Of a stretch of 60,755 bases of DNA, positions 22,392 through 32,741 are shown one piece after another. The stretch's first letter is position 1, and every line of letters starts with the position of its first letter. This stretch comes from a virus: positions 1 to 60,755 of the IMG/VR virus record IMGVR_UViG_3300024518_001962. One strand, 5' to 3'. Below the pieces are notes generated by a model. The model searched no databases. It saw only the letters and a list, made by a program, of their open reading frames with translations, and had not been told where the DNA came from. The position numbers were made by a program, and so were the translations under genes.

Positions 22392-25300
22392 TAATTTCCA
22401 CCAGCAGATGCTTTAATGCGCTCGAAAATTTTCTGCGTTCTGGTGTTTCTTCCCGCTATACCTAAATCGATTTCCTTCTCGACCTGCGGCGCCGCCTGTG
22501 GTGCGGCCTGCGGCGGTGCGGCCTGCGGTGCCGCCTGTGGTGGCGTTGGGTCTGCGATAGGATCGCCACCAGGTTCAACGCCAACAGGAGCTTCTCCTGC
22601 ACCTGCTCTTCTCGCTGACTCTTTGGTGATTTCCTGTAAAGAATTAAAATCTGCGCCTGTCTGGCCTTGTTCCGTAACAGTTGGATCTAACCCGATTTTT
22701 TCCAAAAGCTGGTTCAATGCATCCGGCTCGTTTGCTAACTCTGTTTTTATTTTGTCAAGAATTGGGCCTGCGTGGATAGTCGATCTACCCACCCCCCGCC
22801 AAGGCGGAACAGTCACTCCACCCATAAGCCATTTCTTTCCCCAACCTACTTGCATTAAAAGGTTGACGACCTTCATTTTACCAACAGTCGAAAGCCCTTT
22901 TATTAATTCGCCGCTCATTAATTGATGGATCACCATTCCGGCTTGAAGGCCACCAGCCGCACCAGCGGCTTGGTCTGCCCTTTGCCTTGACGCTGAAACG
23001 ATTGCAATATCTTTTAATTGGCTTATTCTTTCCGGGCCTATGATGGCATTTAACCTTACCTCGGAACTAGCGAAATCTTTACCGTATCCAGTTTGGAGTA
23101 GCTCTAGAAACTTATCTCCCTGTGCCATGGTGGCTGGCTTTCCTTCGCTTAACGCTTTAGCCACTTCCATTGCGGTTGGTTTTCGATAGGAATCCTGAAG
23201 AATCGTCTGGACGGCCTTATCCTGAATCGCACTGCGTAATTCTGGGGAAAATAACTCCATCACTTCTCGTATCTGCGCTGGGTTCCCGCTCTCCATCATG
23301 TGCCTGACGAACGCATCTGGCTGTATGGAAGACTCTCCAGTCTCACCTTTAACAAACTTCTTGAGAATTACATTTTGAAATAATTCTCTTTCTTTCGCTT
23401 CTATTTGAGCCGCTTTCTTTAGTCCACCTACAAGATTGTTCGGGTAATCCCTGACAACGCTAAGGGGAAGGTTTCCATGTTTCGCTTCTAATGCCTTGGT
23501 TAATTTCAGAATTTGCTTTCCATCATCGCCAAATACTATCTTGCGCATTTCAGGCCCCAACCCCCTGACCATCCTATATAAAGTCTTCGGATCGAAAGCA
23601 TCGTAGGCCATATTGTTTTGGGCCTTTTCGAGCATATCGTCAAAAATCCCTCTTCTGATTTGGCCCCATTCATCCGGCTTTAACATGGTTCTTAATTGCC
23701 GGGCCAGCTTTACGCTTCCCCTACCATTCGACAGTTTCTCGATAAGTCCAAGAGCATCAATTTGACCTGCCTGAGATGCCTCCCTAAAGAACCCTGCGAT
23801 TTCAGGTGTCTGGAATTGACCTGCGTTTTCCTTGTAAAACGAAGACGCATCATCCAGTGCTGAACCCAACAAACCTTTCTTGCCACCCGGAGCAAGGGCG
23901 ATACCAGCGTCCAGATCTTTTGTGAGAGCTTCACCTATTTTTTTTAAATATCTCGTGCTGATACCAGGCAGGCCCTCGCCTTTTTGGATAGCATCGTAAA
24001 CGATTTTTCGAGCTGAAATAATCGCCTCGAAAGTTTGCGTTTCACCCAGTTTTTCATGTCCCTGTAGAAATCGCCTAACTTCAGGCGGCATGTAAGCAGA
24101 TGAGGGTTTTCCTGGCGTGACCTGCTGAGTTGTAATGGGCCTACCGAATTGGTCAAGAATGCCAGTCGGAATATCCTCAACAACATCCTTTTCCTTCATC
24201 AGGTCTTTTATTATGTTCCTTGCCTCACCCTTGGTGTTTGACGTTGGGATGAAACTCCCGCCTTCTGGTACTTCAGTTTTGATAAGGGATCTAACCTGAT
24301 TATAGTATTTTTCAGCGGTATTCTTAAACCAATCCCTTTTCGCCAAGACGGCTTTCACACCCACATTACCAGCAGCCTCCGCTCCTTCAATAATTGGAAC
24401 GGCAGTGGTAGATGGAAGAAGCGTGGCCTCTTCTGGATCAAAAGATTTGCGGGGGGTGACCATGCCTTCCCTGACAGACTCCACTCCCTCGTGAACGGCT
24501 TTTTCTGTTTCGCCTCTTGCGGCAGTTGCTTGTGCTTGTGATGCTTTCACAGCACCATCTACTTGGTTGAGGATATCTTCCCCAACTTCCATGGCTGACA
24601 CCTGCCGTCCAGAGACATTCCCTTGCGCATTATTGAGCGCAGTCTCTTGCGCCTCCATGATTTTAGCCATATCGCCACTAGGGCCTGGAACCTTTGCGCC
24701 AGCCGACTCCTGCCGAAGAAGTATTGGTGAACCTAACTGCTGTCCAGGCGTTAATTCGATCTTTGAATTGGCTCTCGGGCCAATGCCTGCGTACGGAATT
24801 TCGCCGACTCTCTTTGCGGCATCTCTTATGGCAATATTTGCCGGGGCGTTCGCATCTCCGGCAAGCGGAGAAACGATAGTTTGCGCTCCACCCCTAAATA
24901 CCTTAAATAACCCACCAAAAAATGTCCCAAGGGCTGCGTCCCATGCGGTACCCCAAGCTCTTCTGATCGCTGTCTTCTCGAGATCGATAGGCACATCTCT
25001 TGCGTATTTGGCGGCAACCTCAACAGAACCAGCGGCTGCCTGACCACCAAAAGCGGTCAGAATAGACAGCCCGACAATCCCGCTCCATGTGAGAGCCGCT
25101 GCCGCTGCTGTTACGGTGGCAGGTGCGAAAATTGCCGCGGCGATTCCAACCCCAATGGCTCCAGCAGTCTCTATGGCAGAACCGGTAAAATCAGCGAGAT
25201 CTTTCCACTGAAGCCCTCTTTCATCGAAAAGTATTTCCTCTCCGTTGGGAGCCTTGAAAATATAATCGCCAGTTGAATTCTTTCTCCAATTCGGCCTACC

Positions 25301-25573
25301 TTCAGAGTCGTTCCCGAATATTTTTTGCATAATGGCGTCTTTTTCGGTTGGATGAAGTCCAACCTCGGCCCTTTGTGCGTACGAGGCTCCTTTTGTTAAA
25401 TTCACACCAGGATTTGCCGCCTCGTACGCTTTGAGTTCTTTTCTTTCCTTATGCTTCCAATAATCGCTTTGCTTGGGGCCAAGATCCATGCGATTCATTT
25501 CTTGCGCGCGAGATGGTGGCTTCTGTCCCGTGACCTTCGATGTAATACCTAAAAGAGTGTCAAAATCTGCCAT
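22388..25573 (-). CDS. Large internal virion/ejection-type protein (1061 aa)
   Basis: Size, position at the end of the virion operon and composition suggest a protein ejected with the DNA. A hydrophobic Ala/Gly stretch at ~130-185 could insert in a membrane. The middle is long and helical. The C-terminus has Pro-Gln-Ala repeats (APQAAPPQAAPQ) followed by a basic end, possibly a flexible linker. No lytic motif was found. TAATG overlap with the upstream gene. Confidence 0.7.
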   Translation of the reverse strand: MADFDTLLGITSKVTGQKPPSRAQEMNRMDLGPKQSDYWKHKERKELKAYEAANPGVNLTKGASYAQRAEVGLHPTEKDAIMQKIFGNDSEGRPNWRKNSTGDYIFKAPNGEEILFDERGLQWKDLADFTGSAIETAGAIGVGIAAAIFAPATVTAAAAALTWSGIVGLSILTAFGGQAAAGSVEVAAKYARDVPIDLEKTAIRRAWGTAWDAALGTFFGGLFKVFRGGAQTIVSPLAGDANAPANIAIRDAAKRVGEIPYAGIGPRANSKIELTPGQQLGSPILLRQESAGAKVPGPSGDMAKIMEAQETALNNAQGNVSGRQVSAMEVGEDILNQVDGAVKASQAQATAARGETEKAVHEGVESVREGMVTPRKSFDPEEATLLPSTTAVPIIEGAEAAGNVGVKAVLAKRDWFKNTAEKYYNQVRSLIKTEVPEGGSFIPTSNTKGEARNIIKDLMKEKDVVEDIPTGILDQFGRPITTQQVTPGKPSSAYMPPEVRRFLQGHEKLGETQTFEAIISARKIVYDAIQKGEGLPGISTRYLKKIGEALTKDLDAGIALAPGGKKGLLGSALDDASSFYKENAGQFQTPEIAGFFREASQAGQIDALGLIEKLSNGRGSVKLARQLRTMLKPDEWGQIRRGIFDDMLEKAQNNMAYDAFDPKTLYRMVRGLGPEMRKIVFGDDGKQILKLTKALEAKHGNLPLSVVRDYPNNLVGGLKKAAQIEAKERELFQNVILKKFVKGETGESSIQPDAFVRHMMESGNPAQIREVMELFSPELRSAIQDKAVQTILQDSYRKPTAMEVAKALSEGKPATMAQGDKFLELLQTGYGKDFASSEVRLNAIIGPERISQLKDIAIVSASRQRADQAAGAAGGLQAGMVIHQLMSGELIKGLSTVGKMKVVNLLMQVGWGKKWLMGGVTVPPWRGVGRSTIHAGPILDKIKTELANEPDALNQLLEKIGLDPTVTEQGQTGADFNSLQEITKESARRAGAGEAPVGVEPGGDPIADPTPPQAAPQAAPPQAAPQAAPQVEKEIDLGIAGRNTRTQKIFERIKASAGGNY

Positions 25574-27246
25574 TATTTTTCACCCTTGGCTGTGTGCGCG
25601 TTAAGTTGATTAGTGAATTCCTCTGTAGTCATGTTTGGATAAAGAGAATTCATCAATGACTTACCAAGCTCGTAATTCAATCCTTTGTTCAATACGGCTA
25701 TATGTATTTCAGGAGCCGTCCAGTCGATATACGGTTTCCGGCCAAGCTGTTGTGCGCCTCCACGGATCGTATCCTTGATGAATGGAAGCAATGCTTTCAT
25801 CTTTGCCACGGCTGAGGGAATACTTTCACCAACCCCAAGTCCAGCGAACATCGGAAGCATTCTCCTGGTATCACTTTCCTTCAATCTATTCTTGAGTTCA
25901 GTTTGCATGAACCTCAATCCGCGATTTGCAATTTGACGAAGTTCAGTTCTTCTCTTGACAACACCGGGCCACGCAAGTGCGCTAGTCCACTGACCGGCAT
26001 ACTTTGTGAGGCCTTCGTATATATTTCCCCTGAAGCCAACGTCCATTTGTGTCAATTCATTTATTGATTTCGATATCTGATTAATTAACTGTGTCCCGGT
26101 TCTTTCTATGACAGCAAAGTCTGTCTGTGTTCCTCTTGTCGGAGGTGGCGTACCAGTGCCCATCATGGCGACTCCGGTGTTCATATCAACCTGTGCCCAG
26201 TAGTTTTTGGCCTCCTCGCCATAACGGCGCCGCTTCAACTGGGCCATCAACCCCTTTATCTTCTCATTTTTATTTGGGTCTTTGCCTTGATTTATGAGTT
26301 TCTTGGATCGATATTCGATTTGCCTAAGGAGTTTATTGCCAAGTTCGTTCTCGCCACGCATTTCCGCTTCTTCTTTTCTCACAGAAGATTCAGCGATAGC
26401 ATCCTCTATCTCCTCAAGGACACTTGGAGTAATTTTATCGATGCCTCCTGAAAACTTCACAATATCTTTCCATTTCTTATGTAGAGCTTTGTCGCCCGAC
26501 TTGAGGACGATTTTTTTGGCCTCTTTAACATTTGCCTTATGCTCTTTATGTAATGAAACCTCCCCAAGAAGATCGTTTAATGGGGCTTGTGGAATTTTAC
26601 CTGCGCCATACTCTTTCCTGAGTGCTTTAAACTTTTTTTGGTGAACAGAATTCCCGTCAGTCATAATTGACCTTGCCTGAGAATTATAGATAGTCCTTTC
26701 CTTATCAGCCGCTTCTCTCTCTGTCTTCTTCTTTTCTTCTCTTTCTTTTGTAGCTGCCTCTCCCAACTTAGCAGTCCGGTAAATTTCCTCTAATTCAGAT
26801 AATGATGTTTCTTTACCCACAGACCCGTTCACGTAATCGGTTTCTTCTAGGGCATTATTCGCCACAATATCCGCAGTGTCGGCGATACCTTTCCTTAATT
26901 TCCTTTTTTCTGTACGTTTTTCTTTTGCAAGAGTTCTAAATTCACCTGCTAATCTTGCATTTGCGGAGTAAACAGCCCTTGCGTCAGCCGACTGGCGTTT
27001 AAGGCGAGATTCTCGAGCTGCGGCATTCGTGGCGGCTTCCTTCATACCGGCCGCATTTCCGGCCTCAAGGGCCGCTCCGATGTCCCTGAAGGTGCCAGAG
27101 GTGGTATTTGAGGGATTACGCCCCCCTTTCATCAAAGAGGCCCCCATGGCCATTAATTCGGCTCTGGATGGCATTTGGAAGCCTGTTTCGGCCTCTGGCT
27201 CGCTCATACTGTTTTTAATGGCCTGCAAAGAGGCTAATCCTGCCAT
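25573..27246 (-). CDS. Coiled-coil internal virion-type protein (557 aa)
   Basis: Residues ~60-330 are highly charged coiled coil (ERKTEREAADKERTI and similar), after a disordered N-terminus; the C-terminal 200 residues are mixed. In short-tailed phages such proteins beside a giant protein make the ejection complex; this is inference from order and shape. Start and stop overlap both neighbours. Confidence 0.65.
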   Translation of the reverse strand: MAGLASLQAIKNSMSEPEAETGFQMPSRAELMAMGASLMKGGRNPSNTTSGTFRDIGAALEAGNAAGMKEAATNAAARESRLKRQSADARAVYSANARLAGEFRTLAKEKRTEKRKLRKGIADTADIVANNALEETDYVNGSVGKETSLSELEEIYRTAKLGEAATKEREEKKKTEREAADKERTIYNSQARSIMTDGNSVHQKKFKALRKEYGAGKIPQAPLNDLLGEVSLHKEHKANVKEAKKIVLKSGDKALHKKWKDIVKFSGGIDKITPSVLEEIEDAIAESSVRKEEAEMRGENELGNKLLRQIEYRSKKLINQGKDPNKNEKIKGLMAQLKRRRYGEEAKNYWAQVDMNTGVAMMGTGTPPPTRGTQTDFAVIERTGTQLINQISKSINELTQMDVGFRGNIYEGLTKYAGQWTSALAWPGVVKRRTELRQIANRGLRFMQTELKNRLKESDTRRMLPMFAGLGVGESIPSAVAKMKALLPFIKDTIRGGAQQLGRKPYIDWTAPEIHIAVLNKGLNYELGKSLMNSLYPNMTTEEFTNQLNAHTAKGEK

Positions 27247-27776
27247 TACGAACCCTCCAACTCAGTTTCGAGGTATTTCCAGTTGGTGCCATTCTTGATG
27301 TGATATATAGCGGTTGCACTTACGTCAAAATCTTTCGATATTGATCGATTTGATTCACTACCAGAAATCCTGCGTCTTATTTCAATGACATTTTTCTCCG
27401 TCAATTTTGACATATGATTACTTGATCCACGGCGATACAATTCGTTAGATGCGGCATGCTGTGCATTTTCCTTTTGTGTTACATATTCAAGATTACTAAT
27501 ATTGTTATTTAATTTATTAGTGTCCTTATGGTTAACATTAAATCCTTTTGGACGAGGGCCTAAAAACGCCTCTGCGACAAGGGAATGTACCATCCGAATC
27601 TTAATGCCTAATTTACCAAGACCAAGACGCACATGATAATACCTACCATCACACTGTGGTTTCAATACCTTCCCGACAGTAGCCCTCATTCCGGGTTTTA
27701 TGCGTTTTACCTTGCCCGTATTAGAGACAGCATAACATCCATCAGGCGTATCTACCCACTTCTCAAGTTCCACCAC
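27246..27776 (-). CDS. NUMOD4-HNH homing endonuclease (176 aa)
   Basis: Starts at GTG 27776 inside the end of the upstream gene. NUMOD4 block at 1-45 (WVDTPDGCYAVSNTGKVKRI), HNH core VNHKDTNKLNNNISNLEYVT, and a C-terminal helix-turn-helix (NRSISKDFDVSATAIYHIKN). It is a free-standing homing nuclease inserted in the virion operon without disrupting its neighbours. It probably cuts a related phage lacking it. Confidence 0.88.
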   Translation of the reverse strand: MVELEKWVDTPDGCYAVSNTGKVKRIKPGMRATVGKVLKPQCDGRYYHVRLGLGKLGIKIRMVHSLVAEAFLGPRPKGFNVNHKDTNKLNNNISNLEYVTQKENAQHAASNELYRRGSSNHMSKLTEKNVIEIRRRISGSESNRSISKDFDVSATAIYHIKNGTNWKYLETELEGS

Positions 27777-28137
27777 CGCCCCCTTTAACCAAAGCCGTAG
27801 AGCCAGAATTATTATTCAAACTGGCATTACTTGAGCCTGCCCCGGCATCAATGGTGCCATCAACGATTAGAAGTAGGCCGCCGGCCGCCAGAACAATCCC
27901 GGCATCCGTCTGACCATCCAGGCGAATCGTTACCGCCTGACTCGGCTTCACCAGCATGTTTTTGATTGTGGCAAGTTGCGCCATCGGAATAACAGAGAAG
28001 GTAGTGCCATCTCCATCGTCAGCTTCCTCGTAGGAGAAAACCTGAGACTCATCGATAGACACTTCTCTCCGGTACGGCGTTCCCGGTACCGGCACTCCAT
28101 CAATTTCACACGTAACAGTCGTTACCATTTTTGGCAT
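27763..28137 (-). CDS. Virion-associated hypothetical protein (124 aa)
   Basis: Beta-rich, with an IRLDGQTDAGIVLAAGGLLLIVDGTI segment and a Gly/Ser/Asn-rich tail, like small decoration or tail proteins. It follows 28140-29162 directly. The NUMOD4-HNH gene begins inside its last codons. Role inferred from position. Confidence 0.6.
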   Translation of the reverse strand: MPKMVTTVTCEIDGVPVPGTPYRREVSIDESQVFSYEEADDGDGTTFSVIPMAQLATIKNMLVKPSQAVTIRLDGQTDAGIVLAAGGLLLIVDGTIDAGAGSSNASLNNNSGSTALVKGGGGGT

Positions 28138-28139
28138 GA

Positions 28140-29162
28140 TTAAGCCGCCTTCTTTGGCGCGAATAAACCGGCTGTCGCTAATCCGGTACCCAAAGCCTGA
28201 GAGAATGGATTCGGGAGAGGCGCAGCGGAAACCGATAACGTCTGGCCACCGGATGGCGTTCCCCTGAGAATATCCGAAACAAAGCTCGTGCGCTGATACG
28301 GCTCGTAGGCCTTCTGCAAGGAAGACTGATACGAAGCGTCTAGGCCGGCCTGCTCGGCCGCTCTTTGCACTCCACCCGTAGCAGAAAGGGTGTTCACATC
28401 CTGCGTGTTCAAGGAGGTGCCCATCTGACCCAGAGAACCAAGGCCCTGCGCGAGGTTTCCTTGTCCCTGCGCTACGTTTCCGTAGCCACTGCCAATCGAG
28501 GCCATCTGGCCACCAATCTTTCCGTATTGCTGTCCGGACTGGTTGTACCCCTGAGATGCCTGCAGGGCCGTATTTTGCGCCTGATTATAATTCGCGTTAT
28601 TCAACTGAGCGACAACCTGATTGCGCTTGTCGGCCGTGTTACGAAGATGCTCGGCCTCGGCAATACCAAACCTTGAACCACCGAACGCGCCAGCCTGAAT
28701 ACCCGCCGCGGCGATGCCTTGCTGATCGATATCTGACTGACGGTTGATCTCCGCAAGCGATGTATCGATGACATCTTGCGTGTAGGGGTTCTGGTAAGCC
28801 TGACTGCCAGTTTTCATTCCTTCAATGGCTGCCAATCCCTGATTGGTTGGATCCACCCCACGGCGAGTGAGATCCAGCCCTTCACCAATCGCGCCAGTCT
28901 GCCCGGCGTACTGTCCGGCCGCATCGTCATAAAGACCACTAGCCTGGTTGAGATATGGTTGGTAAGAACCAACACCGCTATTTGCCAGACCGAATGCGCG
29001 TTCTTGATCGGGATTAAATCCAGCTACCTGCTGAGTTGGAATATCAACTCGGTTAGCCGCAACACCACGCGCTTCTTCCATCAACTTAATGGTCTGCTCT
29101 TTGGTGAACGGATCTAAAAACTGAACTGATTGTTGAACTGTTTCTGGGAAACCCTGAGCCAT
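28140..29162 (-). CDS. Gln/Ala/Gly-rich virion protein (340 aa)
   Basis: Low-complexity, helical protein rich in Gln, Ala, Gly and Asn with quasi-repeats (LGNVAQGQGNLAQGLGSLGQ-like). I associate this type with the tail or ejection region of podovirus-like phages known mainly from environmental sequences. No catalytic motif seen. Confidence 0.6.
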   Translation of the reverse strand: MAQGFPETVQQSVQFLDPFTKEQTIKLMEEARGVAANRVDIPTQQVAGFNPDQERAFGLANSGVGSYQPYLNQASGLYDDAAGQYAGQTGAIGEGLDLTRRGVDPTNQGLAAIEGMKTGSQAYQNPYTQDVIDTSLAEINRQSDIDQQGIAAAGIQAGAFGGSRFGIAEAEHLRNTADKRNQVVAQLNNANYNQAQNTALQASQGYNQSGQQYGKIGGQMASIGSGYGNVAQGQGNLAQGLGSLGQMGTSLNTQDVNTLSATGGVQRAAEQAGLDASYQSSLQKAYEPYQRTSFVSDILRGTPSGGQTLSVSAAPLPNPFSQALGTGLATAGLFAPKKAA

Positions 29163-29164
29163 GA

Positions 29165-30358
29165 CTAAGCCCTCCCCTCAAGTTGATGCATCATTTCGTA
29201 TAGGGGTTGAGGCCCACCTGCGCCGTCCACCGCATCTTTTGTGAAAACAAATTCCCCCTCACTCAACATGGCGGGAATGTCATCCTGCTTTGGAAGCGGC
29301 GATCCGCCATGAGCGTAGCCGCCACCAGCATAGCCTTCTGGATCTTCCATTGGCATATTCTCTTTGATCGCTCGCGTGTGCATCTCATGTCGCCTGGCCT
29401 GATCCTTTGGCAACTTGATGCCCCATTCTCTTTTCTTGGCGATGATAGCCTCTTCAGTGGGAACGCCACCATTCATCTGGATCCACATGGCAATCTGCCC
29501 ATCGATATCTTCCGATGGATTTCCGCCACCAGGCTCTACTGCTTGACCAACAGACCGTGGCGTCATTGTCTGACCTACCGAACCCAGCCCGACATCCCCA
29601 CCATCAGCATATCCCTCGATATATCCGCCATCGGCATATTTTCCGATATATCCACCATCGGCCACTTTCGCGTAGCCAACAAGATCCCTGTCCTGAAGTT
29701 CCTTTTCGCCAAACCCATACCAAACACGAAGGTCTGCCAGTTCCTTGTACTTGGCTCGCATGTTCGGATCGCCTGCTTTCCAGAGGCGCTCGGCCTGCTT
29801 ATAGGTGGCGTAATCTTCTGGTTGGCGACCCTTAATACCTTCCCCTTGAGCTATCGCTTTGTCGAGATCTCCTTCATAAGATCCTTCTAGTTCTTCTTTG
29901 CTCAGGACATACGCAGCGATACCAAGCGGAACGCCCGGATTGCTTTTCATGAAGCTCATGATAGAACCAGAACCTTTGTTGGCCCCGGCGCCCTTAATGG
30001 AGCTATTAAGCCTACCAAGGTCGAATTTAGATCGATCTCCCGGCAACATCCCAGCCCGAAGTGCTGTTTGATCGTTCTCGAGTGCCGCCAAGCCACTTGG
30101 GGGGTCTTTGGGACTGAAGAAGCTCTTTCCCCCTCGGTAAAGAGCTCCACCACCGTATCCGCTCGCGCCAGCCTTAATGGCCTCGCTTGCGCCGAATTTA
30201 CTTCCCTTTTTCTTGGCAAGATATCCAGCCGCAAGTCCGGCCGCAGGAGCCGCATAATCCCCCCAAGCTCCAGCATCCTTAGGAACGAAGTGTTGCGCTG
30301 CTCCACCCGCGATCGCTGGAATTATATATTGTCGGCCATAATCTTTCCAAAAACTCAC
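29165..30358 (-). CDS. Gly-rich virion protein with YADGG repeats (397 aa)
   Basis: The middle has three YADGG-type repeats (residues ~237-260) and a further GYAGGGYAHGG near 350, followed by IPAMLSEGEFVFTKDAV, a C-terminal motif common in phage virion proteins. The N-terminal 130 residues are Gly/Ala-rich and perhaps membrane-active. Same short motif occurs in 49241-50938 and 50935-53235. Structural role by inference. Confidence 0.6.
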   Translation of the reverse strand: MSFWKDYGRQYIIPAIAGGAAQHFVPKDAGAWGDYAAPAAGLAAGYLAKKKGSKFGASEAIKAGASGYGGGALYRGGKSFFSPKDPPSGLAALENDQTALRAGMLPGDRSKFDLGRLNSSIKGAGANKGSGSIMSFMKSNPGVPLGIAAYVLSKEELEGSYEGDLDKAIAQGEGIKGRQPEDYATYKQAERLWKAGDPNMRAKYKELADLRVWYGFGEKELQDRDLVGYAKVADGGYIGKYADGGYIEGYADGGDVGLGSVGQTMTPRSVGQAVEPGGGNPSEDIDGQIAMWIQMNGGVPTEEAIIAKKREWGIKLPKDQARRHEMHTRAIKENMPMEDPEGYAGGGYAHGGSPLPKQDDIPAMLSEGEFVFTKDAVDGAGGPQPLYEMMHQLEGRA

Positions 30359-30362
30359 GACA

Positions 30363-30698
30363 CTACCCTCCTTTGGTTATCTTATCGCCAAACAACTGAA
30401 ATGTCACCGCCGCTGTATTGCCATCCACCCTAATGACATCAGTTTCATCCAGCGTAATTCCCTCGCCAAGGACAACCAGTTGATTGGCTGTCAGAGATTT
30501 TGCTTTCACTAGATACTGCTTATCCGTTGCTGCCAATCCGGCCTTGGCGATCGATACAGAATATGTTGGTGTTCCGCCGGCCGTTTCACTTACATAAATG
30601 CCGCTCACGACAAACTGCGCCTCTGACGGAACGGCATAGAGATCGAACTCAGTTCCCGTTCCGACTGCCTGTGCGAACACTTCAAAAGAGTCAGACAT
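30363..30698 (-). CDS. Small beta-rich virion protein (110 aa)
   Basis: Alternating beta pattern (VVSGIYVSETAGGTPTYSVS, IRVDGNTAAVTFQLFGD) typical of decoration or fibre-type proteins. Four-base spacing to the next gene. Function inferred only. Confidence 0.6.
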   Translation of the reverse strand: MSDSFEVFAQAVGTGTEFDLYAVPSEAQFVVSGIYVSETAGGTPTYSVSIAKAGLAATDKQYLVKAKSLTANQLVVLGEGITLDETDVIRVDGNTAAVTFQLFGDKITKGG

Positions 30699-30898
30699 TA
30701 CTTGCTTCTCCTGAGCATGAACTGGAGCCTAAAGTTGGCGGCCGATCCAGTCCTTGTTTTAATGGCCTCAATATTGTCCATCCGGCTGTTTATGCCATTC
30801 AGAACAAGAGTCAGCGTCCTTCTGAACTGATCTTCTTCGTTCTTGCTGTATTCAGGTCGGGCGTTCCCTAACGATGAATGGGTGCTTGAATGTCCCAT
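30698..30898 (-). CDS. Hypothetical protein (66 aa)
   Basis: Polar, helical peptide (FRRTLTLVLNGINSRMDNI) ending in a basic tail. Start overlaps the stop of the connector gene and its stop overlaps the next start. No family recognised. Confidence 0.55.
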   Translation of the reverse strand: MGHSSTHSSLGNARPEYSKNEEDQFRRTLTLVLNGINSRMDNIEAIKTRTGSAANFRLQFMLRRSK

Positions 30899-32733
30899 TA
30901 CCTTTTCCCATCCGGCTTGATGTCAGCCCTTATGTGACCCAAACGCCATCCCACACCAAGCGTATTGCTTTCGAATTTAATCACAGCTTCTCTTGTTCTC
31001 ATTCTGGGGAAAATTTGCCTCGTACTCTCGGTGATAGCTTGCGTTTTGTGGGTATCAAGGCTGTCTTGTGGATACCTTCTCTTTTTCGTGATCAGGTTTC
31101 CGGTTTTGGTGACTCCAGTTGTTCCTCTGAACTTAATGTCTGGCACCAGGCGATGCATGAAAATAAAGCTATCCCCATCCTCTAATTCGATGCCTGGAGA
31201 CTCGATGTAAGAATTCAACGCAGAACCATCATCATCAACACCACTCTCATGTTTGTATAGAATCCCGCCAGACACGGATGTGGATATTGGATTTTCGGAA
31301 TCCTTATAATCCATCCAGGCGGTTCGGGCCAAGGTGCCGAAATACCAAAGGCCTTCTTCGTAATTATATGTAACGTACCGGTCAATCGTTGAACTGTCGG
31401 CAGAACAGTAGTGCCATGATATTTCACTGAAATGCTCATTAGGCGCGACAAATATCTGTCCGTATTCGCCTTTGTTGATGTCATCAAAAACATAATCGAG
31501 AAGATCACACTTGAGTGCCTGAACCGTTCCATCGTAAACATAAAAATTATTCCCGCTCATCCAGTAGGTTTTTCCGCCATTCACGCTTCCCACAAAAGCC
31601 GCAGCATTTGTGCTGACGATATCAATATCACCGGCAATAAAGTTGAATCCATATGTAAATGGCGGCCCGATGTACTGCTGTGAGTACAGGGCCTCATCCG
31701 TCCAGACGAGCGTTTCGCCTTTCGCTAGATTTAGCGCAGCTACGATACTAGATCCGATACTTAACCTTTGACTGCCGGATGTATTCACTGCCGTTGGATC
31801 GAAATCAAAAAGACTCTCCTGATCTGACCATCTAATAAGAAGCGGATCCATTGTCGATGTGCCTAACTCATTACACCCATACGTAACAAGGTGTCTGTCT
31901 ATCTGGGACACGAGTGCCTGAAGGGCAAGAACGGGCACGTTATCCGCACCAGACTCTGCCGACAAAAGAGTACCCCTTACGCCAGTACCGCCAGAGGCGT
32001 CCCAGAAGTAAAGTGGGCCACCCTTGATATTGAAGACTAGATCTTCACCCCAATGATCCTGATGCCAGATCCTAAGCGTGTCCGATGTTGTAATGGTGGC
32101 CGCGCTACCCCACGTTCCTCGACTCCACGTTCCAGCACCCCAGCCAGGGCCTCCAATTCCAGTAGTAATACCGGTGTTTATTTGGTACGTAGCGGTTATG
32201 GGGGTTGTGCCACCGCCAGACCCAGTTGAAGAGGCTGTGGTGGTTACTGTGACGCTGTATGAGTTGGCATCAATGTATGTGAGCTGATGCTCTGCATTTA
32301 ACTCGTCAGCCGGAATCCCGTTCGTGGCATCCGCAGCGGCAAGGGTCACAAAGTCATTATTTGTTGCGCCATGCGCGGTATGATTCACAACCACCACAGC
32401 AGATCCGCTAGTGGTATCGAGTGGATTGTTTCCAAGGTTATCCGGCCCACTCCTGATTGGCGTGATGTCTTTGAAAGAGTTTCCCGACAGGATGTAATAC
32501 TTCAGGTTAGTGCCAACCGTGATGTACCGAACTCCAGTAAGGGTGTGCCAATGAAAAAGAGATCGGCATACTCCCTGGAAAGTCTCTGCAGTGTATTTCT
32601 CCCACCCACCGATAGACTCTGGCAGGCCCTTCCGAAAGCGCACCTTGTCACCGTCATACCATTTTCCGTTACTGGTATATTGGGTACCTTCTCGGTTCAT
32701 ACCTGGAGCTATGTTGAGCTTTTTGAGAACCAT
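30898..32733 (-). CDS. P22 gp10-like tail hub/stabilisation protein (611 aa)
   Basis: Begins LNIAPGMNREGTQYTSNGKW and continues with many beta strands in repeated Asp-Trp blocks, as in head-stabilising tail-hub proteins of P22-like phages. An inserted ~90-residue module (about residues 100-190; NHTAHGATNNDFVTLAAAD, then YSVTV and a Gly/Ser/Thr stretch) matches a module in 37682-38674. AGGAG precedes the ATG. Family assignment is by order and look, not a search. Confidence 0.55.
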   Translation of the reverse strand: MVLKKLNIAPGMNREGTQYTSNGKWYDGDKVRFRKGLPESIGGWEKYTAETFQGVCRSLFHWHTLTGVRYITVGTNLKYYILSGNSFKDITPIRSGPDNLGNNPLDTTSGSAVVVVNHTAHGATNNDFVTLAAADATNGIPADELNAEHQLTYIDANSYSVTVTTTASSTGSGGGTTPITATYQINTGITTGIGGPGWGAGTWSRGTWGSAATITTSDTLRIWHQDHWGEDLVFNIKGGPLYFWDASGGTGVRGTLLSAESGADNVPVLALQALVSQIDRHLVTYGCNELGTSTMDPLLIRWSDQESLFDFDPTAVNTSGSQRLSIGSSIVAALNLAKGETLVWTDEALYSQQYIGPPFTYGFNFIAGDIDIVSTNAAAFVGSVNGGKTYWMSGNNFYVYDGTVQALKCDLLDYVFDDINKGEYGQIFVAPNEHFSEISWHYCSADSSTIDRYVTYNYEEGLWYFGTLARTAWMDYKDSENPISTSVSGGILYKHESGVDDDGSALNSYIESPGIELEDGDSFIFMHRLVPDIKFRGTTGVTKTGNLITKKRRYPQDSLDTHKTQAITESTRQIFPRMRTREAVIKFESNTLGVGWRLGHIRADIKPDGKR

Positions 32734-32741
32734 TTCCGCTC

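Noticed and set aside
22480-22555. GC-rich short repeats
   Set aside because: They encode the Pro-Gln-Ala linker of the 1061-aa protein; coding explanation suffices.
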